A DNA stretch of 64,000 nt from Sphingomonas sp. UV9 (GTDB lineage: Bacteria; Pseudomonadota; Alphaproteobacteria; Sphingomonadales; Sphingomonadaceae). The stretch is from NCBI RefSeq assembly GCF_004101245.1, contig NZ_SCIN01000003.1, forward strand, positions 310,001 through 374,000. The letters run 5' to 3'. A program made the position numbers and the translations under genes. The notes under the pieces were generated by a model. It was given only the letters and a program-made list of their open reading frames with translations, did no database searches and was not told the origin of the DNA. This document shows, piece by piece, positions 19,474-28,209 of the stretch (position 1 is the stretch's first letter; each line of letters opens with the position of its first letter).

Positions 19474-19908
19474 CTAGCGGCTAAGTCCGTCGCGGCAATA
19501 GCCTTCGCCGGGCTTTACGGTGAGGCAGTCGGTTTTGCCGGCAAGATATTTCAGCCCGGTTGCATCGCCGTCGGTCGGGCGCAGGGTCTCGGGAATCTCG
19601 TTGCGGATGAACGTGATGGTCCTGCCGTTCGCGGTGCCGTCGAAGGTGCCCTTGTTGTCGAGGTCCCACTGCATCGTCAGGTCGTAGTGACCGGGCGCAC
19701 CGGCATGGGCGATATCGAGAACCATGCCCTCAACCCCGACCCAGCGGCCGGCATAGTCGCGCGGCGCCGGTGCGGATGCAGCGGCGGAAGTGGGAGCCTT
19801 TCGCTCGACCGACCCTGCCGACGTCATGTTGCCGTCGCGGCTGGTGTCCGGCGCGGGACCCGAGCAGGCGGCAAGTGCTACGGTAGCGAGCAGGGTAGCG
19901 GCTTTCAT
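19474..19908 (-). CDS. Small lipoprotein upstream of ECF sigma
   Basis: 144 residues. A lipoprotein signal ends in LAAC (C15), followed by a disordered Ala/Pro/Ser stretch, then a compact domain (YAGRWVGVEGMVLDIAHAG, YDLTMQWDLDNKGTFDGT, ITFIRNEIPETLRP, YCRDGLSR). ATG 19908 is supported by AAGGAA six bases upstream. The domain is not one I can name; it resembles small lipocalin-like secreted proteins. Being first in the sigma operon suggests it is a sensor or target of the response. Confidence 0.8.
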   Translation of the reverse strand: MKAATLLATVALAACSGPAPDTSRDGNMTSAGSVERKAPTSAAASAPAPRDYAGRWVGVEGMVLDIAHAGAPGHYDLTMQWDLDNKGTFDGTANGRTITFIRNEIPETLRPTDGDATGLKYLAGKTDCLTVKPGEGYCRDGLSR

Positions 19909-19956
19909 GAATGTTTCCTTCACGGTCGGCGTTCAGCGCAGATCCCCATCCTAGCG

Positions 19957-20049
19957 CGTCATTCTGCCGAAAGTCAGGACCTAGCGCGATGAAGGACACG
20001 CTACGTTACCTTGTGTTATCCTTGGTCCTGGATTTCGTCAGGATGACGG
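19957..20049. repeat. Inverted-repeat element, family G (diverged)
   Basis: The arms CGTCATTCTGCCGAAAGTCAGGA and TCCTGGATTTCGTCAGGATGACG pair with a few mismatches. It occupies the divergent gap between the lipoprotein gene and rpiB. A better conserved copy is at 57040. Confidence 0.7.
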
Positions 20050-20136
20050 AACTGAGTCTCCGAACAGGTGTGGCAAATCCCGCCCCGGGCCGGTAAGGGG
20101 CTGGGCACCCGATCTCCCGTCACAGGATTACGCCAG

Positions 20137-20571
20137 GTGCGCATCGCCATCGCGTCCGATCACGCCGCCGTTTCGTTGAAGGCGGCGCTCGCCACATGGT
20201 TGCGGGATATGGGGCATGATGTCCTCGACCTTGGCCCCGAAGGCACCGCCAGCGTCGATTACCCCGACTACGGCTTCAAGCTCGCGTCGGCGCTCGCCGA
20301 TGGTAGCGCGCAACGCGGCATCGCGCTGTGCGGCTCCGGGATCGGCATCTCGATCGCCGCCAACCGCAATCCGGCCTGCCGCTGCGCGCTCGTGTCCGAA
20401 CCGCTGTCGGCGAGCCTCGCCCGCATCCATAACGACGCCAACGCCATCGCAATGGGCGCCCGCCTGATCGGCGAGGAAATGGCCAAGGCGTGCGTCGAAG
20501 CGTTTCTCTCCGCCGATTTCGCTGGCGGCCGTCATCAACTCCGTGTCGACAAGCTAAAGGTCCCCGCATGA
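20137..20571 (+). CDS. rpiB: Ribose-5-phosphate isomerase B
   Basis: 144 residues, RpiB/LacAB family; interconverts ribose 5-phosphate and ribulose 5-phosphate. [26 protein letters not shown], the catalytic region [16 protein letters not shown], and [15 protein letters not shown] are typical. GTG 20137 begins [11 protein letters not shown]; an upstream frame extends through repeat sequence and is not used. The stop overlaps the glyA ATG (ATGA). Pairing with glyA is frequent in alphaproteobacteria. Confidence 0.95.
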   Translation: MRIAIASDHAAVSLKAALATWLRDMGHDVLDLGPEGTASVDYPDYGFKLASALADGSAQRGIALCGSGIGISIAANRNPACRCALVSEPLSASLARIHNDANAIAMGARLIGEEMAKACVEAFLSADFAGGRHQLRVDKLKVPA

Positions 20572-21878
20572 GCACCCAGCCCCGCGAACTCCACGACGTC
20601 CAGCCTGATGGCTTCTTTACCCGCGGCCTGGCCGATGCCGATGCGGCCGTGTTCGCCGGCGTCGAGGCCGAACTCGACCGCGAGCAGACTCAGATCGAGC
20701 TGATCGCGTCCGAGAACATCGTCTCGAAGGCAGTGCTCGAGGCGCAGGGCTCGGTGTTCACGAACAAATACGCCGAAGGCTATCCCGGCAAGCGCTATTA
20801 CCAGGGCTGCGCGCCGTCTGACGTCGTCGAAACGCTCGCGATCGATCGCGCCAAGCAGATCTTCGGCTGCGGCTTCGTCAACGTACAGCCGCATTCGGGC
20901 GCGCAGGCGAACGGTGCGGTGATGCTGGCACTGGTGAAGCCGGGCGACACGATCCTCGGCATGAGCCTCGATGCCGGCGGTCACCTGACGCATGGCGCGA
21001 AGCCCGCGCAGTCAGGCAAGTGGTTCAACGCGATCCAGTACGGCGTCGATGCCGAGACGCACCTGATCGATTATGATGCCGTCGAGGCGCTGGCGGTCGA
21101 GCATCAGCCGAAACTGATCATCGCGGGTGGTTCGGCCTATCCGCGGGTCATCGACTTCGCCAAGTTTCGCGCGATCGCGGACAAGGTCGGCGCGTATTTC
21201 ATGGTCGACATGGCGCATTTCGCCGGCATTGTCGCCGCCGGCCTGCACCCGACGCCGTTCGGCCACGCGCATGTCGTGACCACGACCACGCACAAGACGC
21301 TGCGCGGGCCCCGCGGCGGCATGATCATGACCAACGATGAGGCGATCGCGAAGAAGATCAACTCGGCGGTGTTCCCGGGGCTCCAGGGCGGGCCGCTGAT
21401 GCACGTGATCGCAGCCAAGGCGGTCGCGTTCGGCGAGGCGTTGCAGCCCGACTTCAAGAGCTACATCGCCGCGGTCGTCGAAAACGCCAAGGTGCTGGCC
21501 GCGACGCTCAAGGAGCGCGGCAGTGACGTCGTCTCCGGGGGCACCGACACGCATCTCGCACTGATCGACCTGACGCCGCTCGGCATCACGGGCCGCGATG
21601 CGGACGAGGCGCTCGAGCGTGCCGGCATCACCTGCAACAAGAACGGCATCCCCAACGATCCGCTGCCGCCGATGAAGACCAGCGGCATCCGTGTCGGCTC
21701 GCCCGCGGGCACGACGCGCGGTTTCGGCCCGGCCGAGTTCCGCGAGATCGGCAACATGGTCGCCGATGTGCTGGACGGCCTCGCCAAAAAGGGCGAGCAT
21801 GGGGACCCCGCGGTCGAGGCGGACGTTCGGACTCGCGTGCGGGCCCTGTGCGCGCGCTTCCCCATCTATCAAGGATAA
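20568..21878 (+). CDS. glyA: Serine hydroxymethyltransferase
   Basis: 436 residues; PLP enzyme exchanging serine and glycine with a one-carbon unit on tetrahydrofolate. The PLP lysine is in [43 protein letters not shown] and GLQGGPLMH are also diagnostic. ATG 20568 overlaps the rpiB stop (ATGA). It is followed after three bases by a 59-aa membrane protein gene and then nrdR. Confidence 0.98.
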   Translation: MSTQPRELHDVQPDGFFTRGLADADAAVFAGVEAELDREQTQIELIASENIVSKAVLEAQGSVFTNKYAEGYPGKRYYQGCAPSDVVETLAIDRAKQIFGCGFVNVQPHSGAQANGAVMLALVKPGDTILGMSLDAGGHLTHGAKPAQSGKWFNAIQYGVDAETHLIDYDAVEALAVEHQPKLIIAGGSAYPRVIDFAKFRAIADKVGAYFMVDMAHFAGIVAAGLHPTPFGHAHVVTTTTHKTLRGPRGGMIMTNDEAIAKKINSAVFPGLQGGPLMHVIAAKAVAFGEALQPDFKSYIAAVVENAKVLAATLKERGSDVVSGGTDTHLALIDLTPLGITGRDADEALERAGITCNKNGIPNDPLPPMKTSGIRVGSPAGTTRGFGPAEFREIGNMVADVLDGLAKKGEHGDPAVEADVRTRVRALCARFPIYQG

Positions 21879-21881
21879 GAC

Positions 21882-22061
21882 ATGTCGAAGTTCGATGACA
21901 TCCAGAACGACGTGAAGAGCACCCCCGGCCTCGGCAAGAGCATGGCCAAGTGGAGCGCGCTCGGTGCGGTCGTAGCCATCCCGGTGCCCGTCGTGGGCCC
22001 GATCTTCGGTGCACTCGCGGGCGCGGGCTACGCCTACTACAAGGGCAAGAAGAAGGTCTGA
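21882..22061 (+). CDS. 59-aa membrane protein between glyA and nrdR
   Basis: This small gene starts at ATG 21882, three bases after the glyA stop, with AAGGATAAG upstream, and ends at TGA 22059-22061 directly before the nrdR ATG. The product starts MSKFDDIQNDVKSTPGLGKS; a hydrophobic hairpin (ALGAVVAIPVPVVGPIFGALAGAGYAYY) and a Lys-rich end (KGKKKV) follow. It looks like a real small inner-membrane protein in the glyA operon. I do not recognise the family. Confidence 0.72.
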   Translation: MSKFDDIQNDVKSTPGLGKSMAKWSALGAVVAIPVPVVGPIFGALAGAGYAYYKGKKKV

Positions 22062-22526
22062 ATGCGCTGCCCTTTCTGCGGACATGAAGACAGCCAGGTC
22101 AAGGACAGCCGCCCTACCGAAGACGGGGCGGCGATCCGGCGTCGGCGGCAATGCGAGGGGTGCGCCGCGCGTTTCACGACGTTCGAACGCATCCAGTTGC
22201 GCGAGTTGTTCGTGTTGAAGAGCGAGGGCCGCAGGGAGCCGTTCGACCGCGAGAAGCTGCTCCGGTCGCTGTCGATCGCGACGCGCAAGCGCGCGATCGA
22301 GGCGGGGCGGATCGAGAAGCTCGTGAGCGGCATTCAGCGGCGGCTGGAGACGCTGGGCGAGAACGATGTCACGTCGAAGCGGATCGGCGAGATGGTGATG
22401 GACGGGCTCAAGGGGCTCGACTCGGTCGCGTATATCCGGTTTGCAAGTGTGTATCGCGATTTCAACGAGGCGAAGGACTTCGAGGCGTTTGCCGGGAGTG
22501 TCGAGGAGGTTGGGCGCGAGGGGTAG
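22062..22526 (+). CDS. nrdR: Transcriptional repressor NrdR
   Basis: 154 residues. The N-terminal zinc ribbon uses C3, C6, C31 and C34 ([34 protein letters not shown]). The ATP-cone domain follows ([25 protein letters not shown]). NrdR represses ribonucleotide reductase genes when dATP is high; those genes are not in the window. ATG 22062 follows the small-protein stop at once, with AAGG upstream. Confidence 0.97.
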   Translation: MRCPFCGHEDSQVKDSRPTEDGAAIRRRRQCEGCAARFTTFERIQLRELFVLKSEGRREPFDREKLLRSLSIATRKRAIEAGRIEKLVSGIQRRLETLGENDVTSKRIGEMVMDGLKGLDSVAYIRFASVYRDFNEAKDFEAFAGSVEEVGREG

Positions 22527-22575
22527 GGCTGAACCGTGTCGGTTCGCGTGAGGTTCCCCCATGAGGAGAGAGACC

Positions 22576-22680
22576 CTTCGACTTCGCTCAGGGCGAACGG
22601 AGAAGGAGTGAACGGTGGAGGACCCTCCGCTTTGCAGACGCTCTCCACCCCCTCCCGTTCGTCCTGAGCGAAGTCGAAGG
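22576..22680. repeat. Inverted-repeat element, family E
   Basis: 105 bp with arms CCTTCGACTTCGCTCAGGGC and GTCCTGAGCGAAGTCGAAGG. It lies between nrdR and the GIY-YIG/TrmJ gene. The related copy at 23006 is inside that gene. Confidence 0.88.
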
Positions 22681-22718
22681 ACTTGTCCGGACGCAGCTCG
22701 CCCGCGTAAGCCCCACCC

Positions 22719-23831
22719 ATGACATTCTGGGCCTATGTGGTGCGCTGCGCCGACGACAGTTATTACACCGGACACACCGACGATCTGGAGCGCCGGATCG
22801 GCCAACATAATCTCGGCGAGGTTTCCGGATACACGCAGAAGCGCCGACCCGTGACACTGATGTGGAGCCAGGATTTTGGCAGCCGGCAGGAAGCGCTCGC
22901 CGCAGAGTTTCAGGTGAAGGGCTGGTCGCGGCGCAAGAAGGAAGCGCTCGCGCGTCAGGACTGGGCGGATCTGCACGATGCAGCCATTCCCCCGCGGGAA
23001 CGGGCCCTTCGACTTCGCTCAGGGCGAACGGAAGGGGGGGAGGACGTGCCGCTCCCCACCTCCGTTCGTGCTGAGCGAAGTCGAAGCACCTTGGCAGGCG
23101 TAACCCCACCCCCCGTCATCATCCTCGTCCGCCCCCAACTCGGTGAAAACATCGGCAAGGCCGCGCGCGCGATGCTGAACTTCGGGCTGACCGAGATGCG
23201 CCTCGTCTCCCCGCGCGACGGCTGGCCCAACCCCTCCGCCGGCCCCGCCGCCAGTGGCGCGGATGTCGTGCTGCAAAATGCGCAGGTGTACGACAGCGTC
23301 GCCGCCGCCACCGCCGACTGCGAACATGTGTTCGCGACGACGGTGCGCAAGCGTGGCATCACCAAGCCGGTCGTGACGCCGGAGCAGGCCGCCACCGAGA
23401 TCCACGCAGCACCCGGCCGCTCCGCGATCCTGTTCGGCCCCGAGCGCTCCGGGCTCGAAACCGACGACGTCGCGGTCGCGCGGACGATCATCACGGTGCC
23501 GATCAACCCCGAGTTCGGATCTCTCAACCTCGCCCAGGCGGTGATCCTGGTCGCCTATGAATGGTCGAAGGGGCTGACCGCGGAGCACGAGTTGTCGCAG
23601 CCGTCGATCAATCCGATTCTGCCGCCCGCGCCTCAGGAGGAGCTAGACGGGATGATCGGGCAACTCGACGCGATGCTGGTGGGGGCGGGGTTCTTCCACC
23701 TGCCCGACAAGATGCAGTCGACGCGTCGGACGCTGCGCACCTTGCTGACCAAGCCGGGCTGGTCGAGCCAGGAGATCCGGACTCTCCGCGGGGTTCTGTC
23801 GTCGCTGGCAGGGAAGAAGCCGCGGGCCTGA
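22719..23831 (+). CDS. GIY-YIG domain joined to TrmJ-type tRNA methyltransferase
   Basis: A 370-residue continuous frame with two normally separate domains. Residues 1-95 are a UPF0213-like GIY-YIG nuclease domain (YVVRCADDSYYTGHTDDLERRIGQHN). Residues 97-123 are the translation of a family E repeat (23006-23086). Residues about 128-370 are a SPOUT methyltransferase of the TrmJ/TrmH type (VIILVRPQLGENIGKAARAMLNFGL, ATTVRKRG, ILFGPERSGLETDDV, SLNLAQAVILVAYEW), which 2'-O-methylates tRNA position 32. Where TrmJ would be expected to begin there is GTA (23100), not a start codon; TTG 23091 is the nearest in-frame option and has only a weak ribosome-binding site. It is either a true repeat-made fusion or two genes with a TTG start. 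Confidence 0.85.
   Translation: MTFWAYVVRCADDSYYTGHTDDLERRIGQHNLGEVSGYTQKRRPVTLMWSQDFGSRQEALAAEFQVKGWSRRKKEALARQDWADLHDAAIPPRERALRLRSGRTEGGEDVPLPTSVRAERSRSTLAGVTPPPVIILVRPQLGENIGKAARAMLNFGLTEMRLVSPRDGWPNPSAGPAASGADVVLQNAQVYDSVAAATADCEHVFATTVRKRGITKPVVTPEQAATEIHAAPGRSAILFGPERSGLETDDVAVARTIITVPINPEFGSLNLAQAVILVAYEWSKGLTAEHELSQPSINPILPPAPQEELDGMIGQLDAMLVGAGFFHLPDKMQSTRRTLRTLLTKPGWSSQEIRTLRGVLSSLAGKKPRA
23006..23086. repeat. Inverted-repeat element, family E, inside a coding frame
   Basis: 81 bp (27 codons, in frame) with arms CCTTCGACTTCGCTCAGGGC and GTGCTGAGCGAAGTCGAAG. It encodes the linker of the GIY-YIG/TrmJ composite, and its length being a multiple of three preserves the frame. Confidence 0.88.
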
Positions 23832-23860
23832 TCAGTATACCGGCCCGAATCCCTGAGCTC

Positions 23861-23957
23861 CGTCATCCCCGCGCAGGCGGGGATCCATACTGGCGAACGT
23901 AGACGCTAGAGGTACTGAAGTCTGCCAATATGGGTTCCCGCCTCCGCGGGAATGACG
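23861..23957. repeat. Inverted-repeat element, family D
   Basis: 97 bp starting CGTCATCCCCGCGCAGGCGG and ending CCGCGGGAATGACG. It lies between the convergent TrmJ and chorismate mutase genes. Another copy is at 42162. Confidence 0.85.
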
Positions 23958-23987
23958 GACTTGGCGGAACGCAGGCCTAATCGTTTT

Positions 23988-24287
23988 CTACCGCCGGTCG
24001 AACGCGGTGAGTTCGTAGGCGATCGAAGCTTCGACCAGACGCTCCCAGAGCTCCGCGACCACCGCTTCGGGAACGCCAAGCTTCACCGCTTCGGCCCGCG
24101 CGTTGTCGATCACCTGCGTTTTCCGGGCCTCGTCGCGCACATGGCCGCGCTCGGGCTTGATGCGCGCGGCGGCGTCCATGTACGCGAAGCGCCGGGCGAG
24201 CAGCGCGACCAGGTCGCGGTCGAGCGCGTCGACGCCTGCGCGGACTTCGGTCATCGTGGTGCAGTCGGGGCCGGGGAGGATGGTCAT
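23988..24287 (-). CDS. Chorismate mutase (AroQ type)
   Basis: 99 residues, all-helical AroQ fold; converts chorismate to prephenate for Phe/Tyr synthesis. Typical residues are [56 protein letters not shown] 24287 has AGAGG six bases upstream. The single-domain form resembles PchB-like mutases. Stand-alone gene, divergent from rpsD. Confidence 0.92.
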   Translation of the reverse strand: MTILPGPDCTTMTEVRAGVDALDRDLVALLARRFAYMDAAARIKPERGHVRDEARKTQVIDNARAEAVKLGVPEAVVAELWERLVEASIAYELTAFDRR

Positions 24288-24451
24288 GCACCGCCTCTTG
24301 CCGAGCGCCCAGCGGCCTGTCCAGATTGACTCTTAGCCGTCCCCCGTCTAAGCGCCCGCCTTCGCAATGGCCCTGCACCCCGGTGAAGCGGTGGCCCTGC
24401 CTTGTCCGGACCTTTGGGTCTCACGACGACCAGCAGAGCGATACCGGGACC

Positions 24452-24481
24452 AACGTTGTTTGCATTTGCAAAGGTTATATT
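24452..24481 (+). promoter_or_regulatory. AT-rich rpsD leader
   Basis: The last 30 bases before the rpsD ATG are much more AT-rich than the surroundings and contain TTTGCATTTGCAAA, a short inverted repeat. In other bacteria S4 represses its own operon by binding mRNA, so a leader element is plausible. No detailed structure was established. Confidence 0.3.
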
Positions 24482-25096
24482 ATGTCGAAGCGTCAAAGCG
24501 CGAAGTACAAACTCGATCGCCGTATGGGCGAGAACATCTGGGGTCGCCCCAAGTCGCCGGTCAACAAGCGCGAATACGGCCCGGGCCAGCACGGCCAGCG
24601 CCGCAAGGGCAAGGTCAGCGATTTCGGTATCCAGCTGCGCGCCAAGCAGAAGCTCAAGGGCTATTATGGCGACGTGACCGAGAAGCAGTTCCGCGCCTGC
24701 TACCATGAGGCCGCACGGCTGAAGGGCGATACGTCGCAGAACCTGATCGGCCTGCTCGAGCAGCGCCTCGACATGATCGTCTACCGCGCCAAGTTCGCGC
24801 CGACGATCTTCGCGGCTCGCCAGATCGTTTCGCACGGCCACATCCGCGTCAACGGCGTGAAGTGCAACATCGCCTCGCGTCGTTGCTTCGTCGGCGACGA
24901 GATCACGCTGGGTTCGAAGGCGCAGGAAATGGCGCTGGTGATGGAAGCACAGAGCCTCGCCGAGCGCGAAATCCCCGACTATGTCGCCACCGACGGCGCC
25001 GCCAAGGTCACCTTCACGCGCGTGCCCACGCTCGACGAAGTGCCTTACCCGGTGAAGATGGAGCCTAACCTCGTCGTCGAGTTCTATTCGCGCTGA
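24482..25096 (+). CDS. rpsD: 30S ribosomal protein S4
   Basis: 204 residues, normal length. S4 nucleates 30S assembly on 16S rRNA. The N-terminal region [25 protein letters not shown] and the S4 RNA-binding domain ([34 protein letters not shown]) are clear. Here rpsD stands alone, away from the alpha operon, as is usual in alphaproteobacteria. ATG 24482 follows the AT-rich leader. A strong intrinsic terminator lies 84 bp downstream. Confidence 0.98.
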   Translation: MSKRQSAKYKLDRRMGENIWGRPKSPVNKREYGPGQHGQRRKGKVSDFGIQLRAKQKLKGYYGDVTEKQFRACYHEAARLKGDTSQNLIGLLEQRLDMIVYRAKFAPTIFAARQIVSHGHIRVNGVKCNIASRRCFVGDEITLGSKAQEMALVMEAQSLAEREIPDYVATDGAAKVTFTRVPTLDEVPYPVKMEPNLVVEFYSR

Positions 25097-25179
25097 GTCG
25101 AGTGGAACGAGACCGGCCGGCGGTGCTTAGGCACCGTCCGACGACGTGGCTTCGCCACGGCGCGGTTCGAGGCAGAGAA

Positions 25180-25206
25180 GGGCGGTCCTGCGGGGCCGCC
25201 CTTTTT
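25180..25206 (+). terminator. Intrinsic terminator of rpsD
   Basis: GGGCGGTCC pairs with GGGCCGCCC around a TGCG loop (one T-G wobble), followed directly by TTTTTC. This is a textbook rho-independent terminator, and the only gene before it on the plus strand is rpsD. Confidence 0.9.
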
Positions 25207-25281
25207 CGTTGCCCCGTTTCGTTGCATGGACAGGGACGCTTACCTTTGCCAGAACCCGCGCAACTCATTGGGGAAATGACC

Positions 25282-26913
25282 ATGCGCGCTGCCATCCTGT
25301 CTCTGTTGCTGCTCGGGACCGCTGCGTCCGCGCAGACCACCCCTGCGATCTCGGTCGAGACGTTGAAAACCGTTACGCAGGTGTTGGCATCGGACGCGTA
25401 TGAAGGTCGCGCGCCGACGACGCCCGGGGAGGCCAAGACGGTCGCGTATATCGTCGAGCGGATGAAGGCGGCGGGGCTCAAGCCCGGCAACAAGGGCGCG
25501 TGGACGCAGGACGTGCCGATGGTGGAAATCACCGCCGGCGACGTGCAGCCCTATGTGTTCACCGGTGGCAAGACTCCGGTCAGCCTCGCCTATCGTACCG
25601 ACATGGTCGCGGGCACCTACCGCGTCGTGCCGAAGGTGTCGGTGGCGAACAGCGACGTCGTGTTCGTCGGCTACGGCATCACCGCGCCCGAAAAGGGCTG
25701 GGACGATTACGCCGGCGTCGACGTCAAGGGGAAGACCGTGGTCATCCTCATCAACGATGCAGACTGGCAGACGATGTCGCGTGAGGGGCCCTTCGAAGGC
25801 CGCGCGATGACGTGGTACGGGCGCTGGCCGTACAAGTTCGAGAATGCCGCCAAGCACGGCGCGGCGGCGGCGATCATCGTCCATGATACCGAGCCCGCCG
25901 CCTATCCGTGGGCGGTGGTGCAGTCGTCCTGGACCGGGCCGCAACTGGAGCTCGACGAAAAGGGCGATCATCTCGACCAGTCGCAGATCGTCGGCTGGAT
26001 GCAGCGCCCGGCAGCCGAGCGCGTGTTCGCGAGCGCAGGCAAGGATTACGCGGCGCTGGCCGCGGCGGCGAAGGTGAAGGGGTTCAAGGCGGTGCCGCTC
26101 GGGCTAAAGCTGTCGGGCGGGTTCACCAACACGATTCGGCGGCAGGCGTCGAAGAACGTCATCGGCGTGCTGCCGGGGACCGCAAAGCCGGACGATTACG
26201 TGATGTATTCGGCGCATTGGGATCATCTCGGGCGCTGCGACGCGGTGGATGGCGACGACATCTGCAATGGGGCTGCGGACAATGCGACCGGAGTCGCCGG
26301 GCTGATCGCGCTGGCTGAAGCGCAGGCGAAGGCGGGCCCGGCCAAGCGCTCGATCGCGTTCCTGGCGGTGACCGCGGAGGAGTCCGGCCTGCTCGGATCG
26401 CGTTTTTATGCCGAGCATCCGATCTATCCGCTCGCGCATACCGTCGGCGGCGTGAACATGGATGTGCTCAACACCAATGGCCGCACCAAGGACTTCGTAC
26501 TGATCGGTGCGGGCAAGTCGGAGATCGAAGACCTGGTGAAGCCGTTCGTCGCTGCCGAGGGCCGCGTGATCGGCGTCGAGGCGAACCCCGAGCGCGGCGG
26601 CTATTACCGGTCGGATCATTTCAGTTTCGCCAAGCTCGGCGTGCCGATGCTCGATGGCGGCAGCGGCGAGGACCTGGTCGTCGGCGGCACCACGGCGGGG
26701 CATGCCGCGCGCGAGGATTATGTCGCGCACCGCTATCACAAGCCGGCCGATGAATATGACGCCAAATGGGACTGGTCGGGCGCGGTCGAGGATCTGACGA
26801 TCTATTACGGGCTCGGGCGCAAGCTCGCGGACGATACCGCGCTTTGGCCGAACTGGTATAAGAGCGCCGAATTCCGCGGCATTCGTGACCGCGATCGCGC
26901 AGGAGCCAAGTAA
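25282..26913 (+). CDS. Secreted M28 family metallopeptidase
   Basis: 543 residues. A signal peptide (MRAAILSLLLLGTAASAQ) leads to a periplasmic or secreted di-zinc aminopeptidase. A PA-like insert (about 100-210) precedes the M28 core, with zinc ligands in SAHWDHLGR, NGAADNATGVAGL, AVTAEESGLLGSRFY, and later YYRSDHFSFAKLGVP. ATG 25282 has GGGGA about eight bases upstream; ATG 25276 is an alternative. It is followed without gap by the agmatine deiminase gene. Confidence 0.92.
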   Translation: MRAAILSLLLLGTAASAQTTPAISVETLKTVTQVLASDAYEGRAPTTPGEAKTVAYIVERMKAAGLKPGNKGAWTQDVPMVEITAGDVQPYVFTGGKTPVSLAYRTDMVAGTYRVVPKVSVANSDVVFVGYGITAPEKGWDDYAGVDVKGKTVVILINDADWQTMSREGPFEGRAMTWYGRWPYKFENAAKHGAAAAIIVHDTEPAAYPWAVVQSSWTGPQLELDEKGDHLDQSQIVGWMQRPAAERVFASAGKDYAALAAAAKVKGFKAVPLGLKLSGGFTNTIRRQASKNVIGVLPGTAKPDDYVMYSAHWDHLGRCDAVDGDDICNGAADNATGVAGLIALAEAQAKAGPAKRSIAFLAVTAEESGLLGSRFYAEHPIYPLAHTVGGVNMDVLNTNGRTKDFVLIGAGKSEIEDLVKPFVAAEGRVIGVEANPERGGYYRSDHFSFAKLGVPMLDGGSGEDLVVGGTTAGHAAREDYVAHRYHKPADEYDAKWDWSGAVEDLTIYYGLGRKLADDTALWPNWYKSAEFRGIRDRDRAGAK

Positions 26914-27885
26914 GTGACCACGACCGTCTCTACCCCAGCCGAATGGGCACACCACAAGGCCGTTTGGATCGGCTTTCCGAGCCATGCGGACCTGTGGCTC
27001 GACGATCTGGAGCCCGCGCGCGACGAGGTCGTCGCGTTCGCCAAGGCGGTCCATGCCGAGGGTAAAGGCGAGACGGTGATCCTGGTCGCGGCGGACGTCG
27101 GATCTGCGACCACCGCCAAGCGGCTGGCGCCGTTCGCGCAGGTGGTGGTCGAGCGGTTCGGCGACATCTGGCTGCGCGACACCGCACCGATCATCGTCGC
27201 CGACGGCAGCGCGCGGGATTTCCAGTTCAACGGGTGGGGCGGGAAGTACGACCTGCCCGGCGACGACACGATCGGGCAGCGACTGGCGGCGAGCCGGCAC
27301 AAGCGCGTCGAGGCGTGTGAGTGGGTCCTCGAAGGTGGCGCGATCGATGGCGACGGCACCGGGACGGTTGTGACGACCCAGCAGTGCCTGCTCAACCGCA
27401 ACCGCAATCCGGCGCTGAGCAAGGCGGATATCGAAGCCCGGCTGGCGTCCGACCTGGGGTATACCCGCGTGGTTTGGCTGGGGGACGGGTTGGTCAACGA
27501 TCACACCGACGGCCATGTCGACAACCTCGCACGCTTCGTCGGCGAGGGGCGCGTTGCGATCCCGCAGGCGACGGACAACGACCCGAACTGGCAGGTGTAC
27601 CAGAACGCCGCGCGCGACGCGCAGGCGGCGGGGCTGGAGGTGGTGACGATCCCGTCGCCGGGCCGCGTGCTGCGCGACGAGGAGGTCGTGCCGGCGAGCT
27701 ATATGAACTTCTATATCGGCAATGCCGCGGTGGTGGTGCCGCTCTATGGCGCGGAGAATGATGCGGCGGCGGTGGTGGCGATCCAGGCGCTGTTCCGGGA
27801 CCGGGTGGTGGTCGGCCAGCGGGCGGATCATATTTTGACGGGGGGCGGGAGCTTCCACTGCATCTCGCAGCAGATTCCGGGATAG
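26914..27885 (+). CDS. aguA: Agmatine deiminase
   Basis: 323 residues, porphyromonas-type peptidyl-arginine deiminase fold. It converts agmatine to N-carbamoylputrescine. Catalytic residues are in HTDGHVDN and the terminal GGGSFHCISQQ (C316); ERFGDIWLRDTAPI, EWVLEGGAIDGDGTG and the N-terminal WAHHKAVWIGFPSHADLW are typical. GTG 26914 follows the upstream TAA at once. The N-carbamoylputrescine amidase partner (aguB) is not adjacent. Confidence 0.92.
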   Translation: MTTTVSTPAEWAHHKAVWIGFPSHADLWLDDLEPARDEVVAFAKAVHAEGKGETVILVAADVGSATTAKRLAPFAQVVVERFGDIWLRDTAPIIVADGSARDFQFNGWGGKYDLPGDDTIGQRLAASRHKRVEACEWVLEGGAIDGDGTGTVVTTQQCLLNRNRNPALSKADIEARLASDLGYTRVVWLGDGLVNDHTDGHVDNLARFVGEGRVAIPQATDNDPNWQVYQNAARDAQAAGLEVVTIPSPGRVLRDEEVVPASYMNFYIGNAAVVVPLYGAENDAAAVVAIQALFRDRVVVGQRADHILTGGGSFHCISQQIPG

Positions 27886-27894
27886 CCCCCACGG

Positions 27895-28044
27895 CCGTTC
27901 GTCCTGAGTAGCCGTCGAGTAGCTCCGTAAGGAGCGTATCGAGACGGCGTATCGAAGGACAGGTTGGCGCGCGAAACCTGTACCTCGATACGAGCCCTCG
28001 ATACGTCCCTTCGGGACTACTCGGTCTCTACTCGGCACGAACGG
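27895..28044. repeat. Inverted-repeat element, family F (long)
   Basis: 150 bp. The outer ends CCGTTCGTCCTGAGTAG and CTACTCGGCACGAACGG are partly complementary; inner copies of TATCGAAGGAC, CCTCGATACG and GTCGAGTAG form further stems. A shorter relative lies at 49765-49842. Confidence 0.65.
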
Positions 28045-28089
28045 TAATGCGGGTCAGCGACTCCAACGGGCCCGAATCGGTAATGTATC

Positions 28090-28195
28090 ACCACCCCGGC
28101 GAAGGCCGGGGCCCAATTGGGTAACGTCGCTGAGGACGGACGGCGTGTCGTTACTTCCGCCTTTCCAATTGGGCCCCGGCCTTCGCCGGGGTGGT
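28090..28195. repeat. Inverted-repeat element, family A
   Basis: 106 bp with arms ACCACCCCGGCGAAGGCCGG and CCGGCCTTCGCCGGGGTGGT and inner CCCAATTGGG on each side. Spacer contains CGTTA. Confidence 0.9.
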
Positions 28196-28209
28196 AGTGT
28201 GTGTGGGCC

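Larger units (their letters stand above)
27886..28209. other. Non-coding gap filled by two repeats
   Basis: 324 bp between convergent aguA and the methyltransferase gene. It holds the family F-like element 27895-28044 and the family A element 28090-28195. I see no gene or obvious terminator. Confidence 0.7.

Noticed and set aside
21012..22976. Long minus-strand open frame (654 codons) over glyA and nrdR
   Set aside because: Antisense to two unmistakable conserved genes; no domain, and it reads through repeat sequence.
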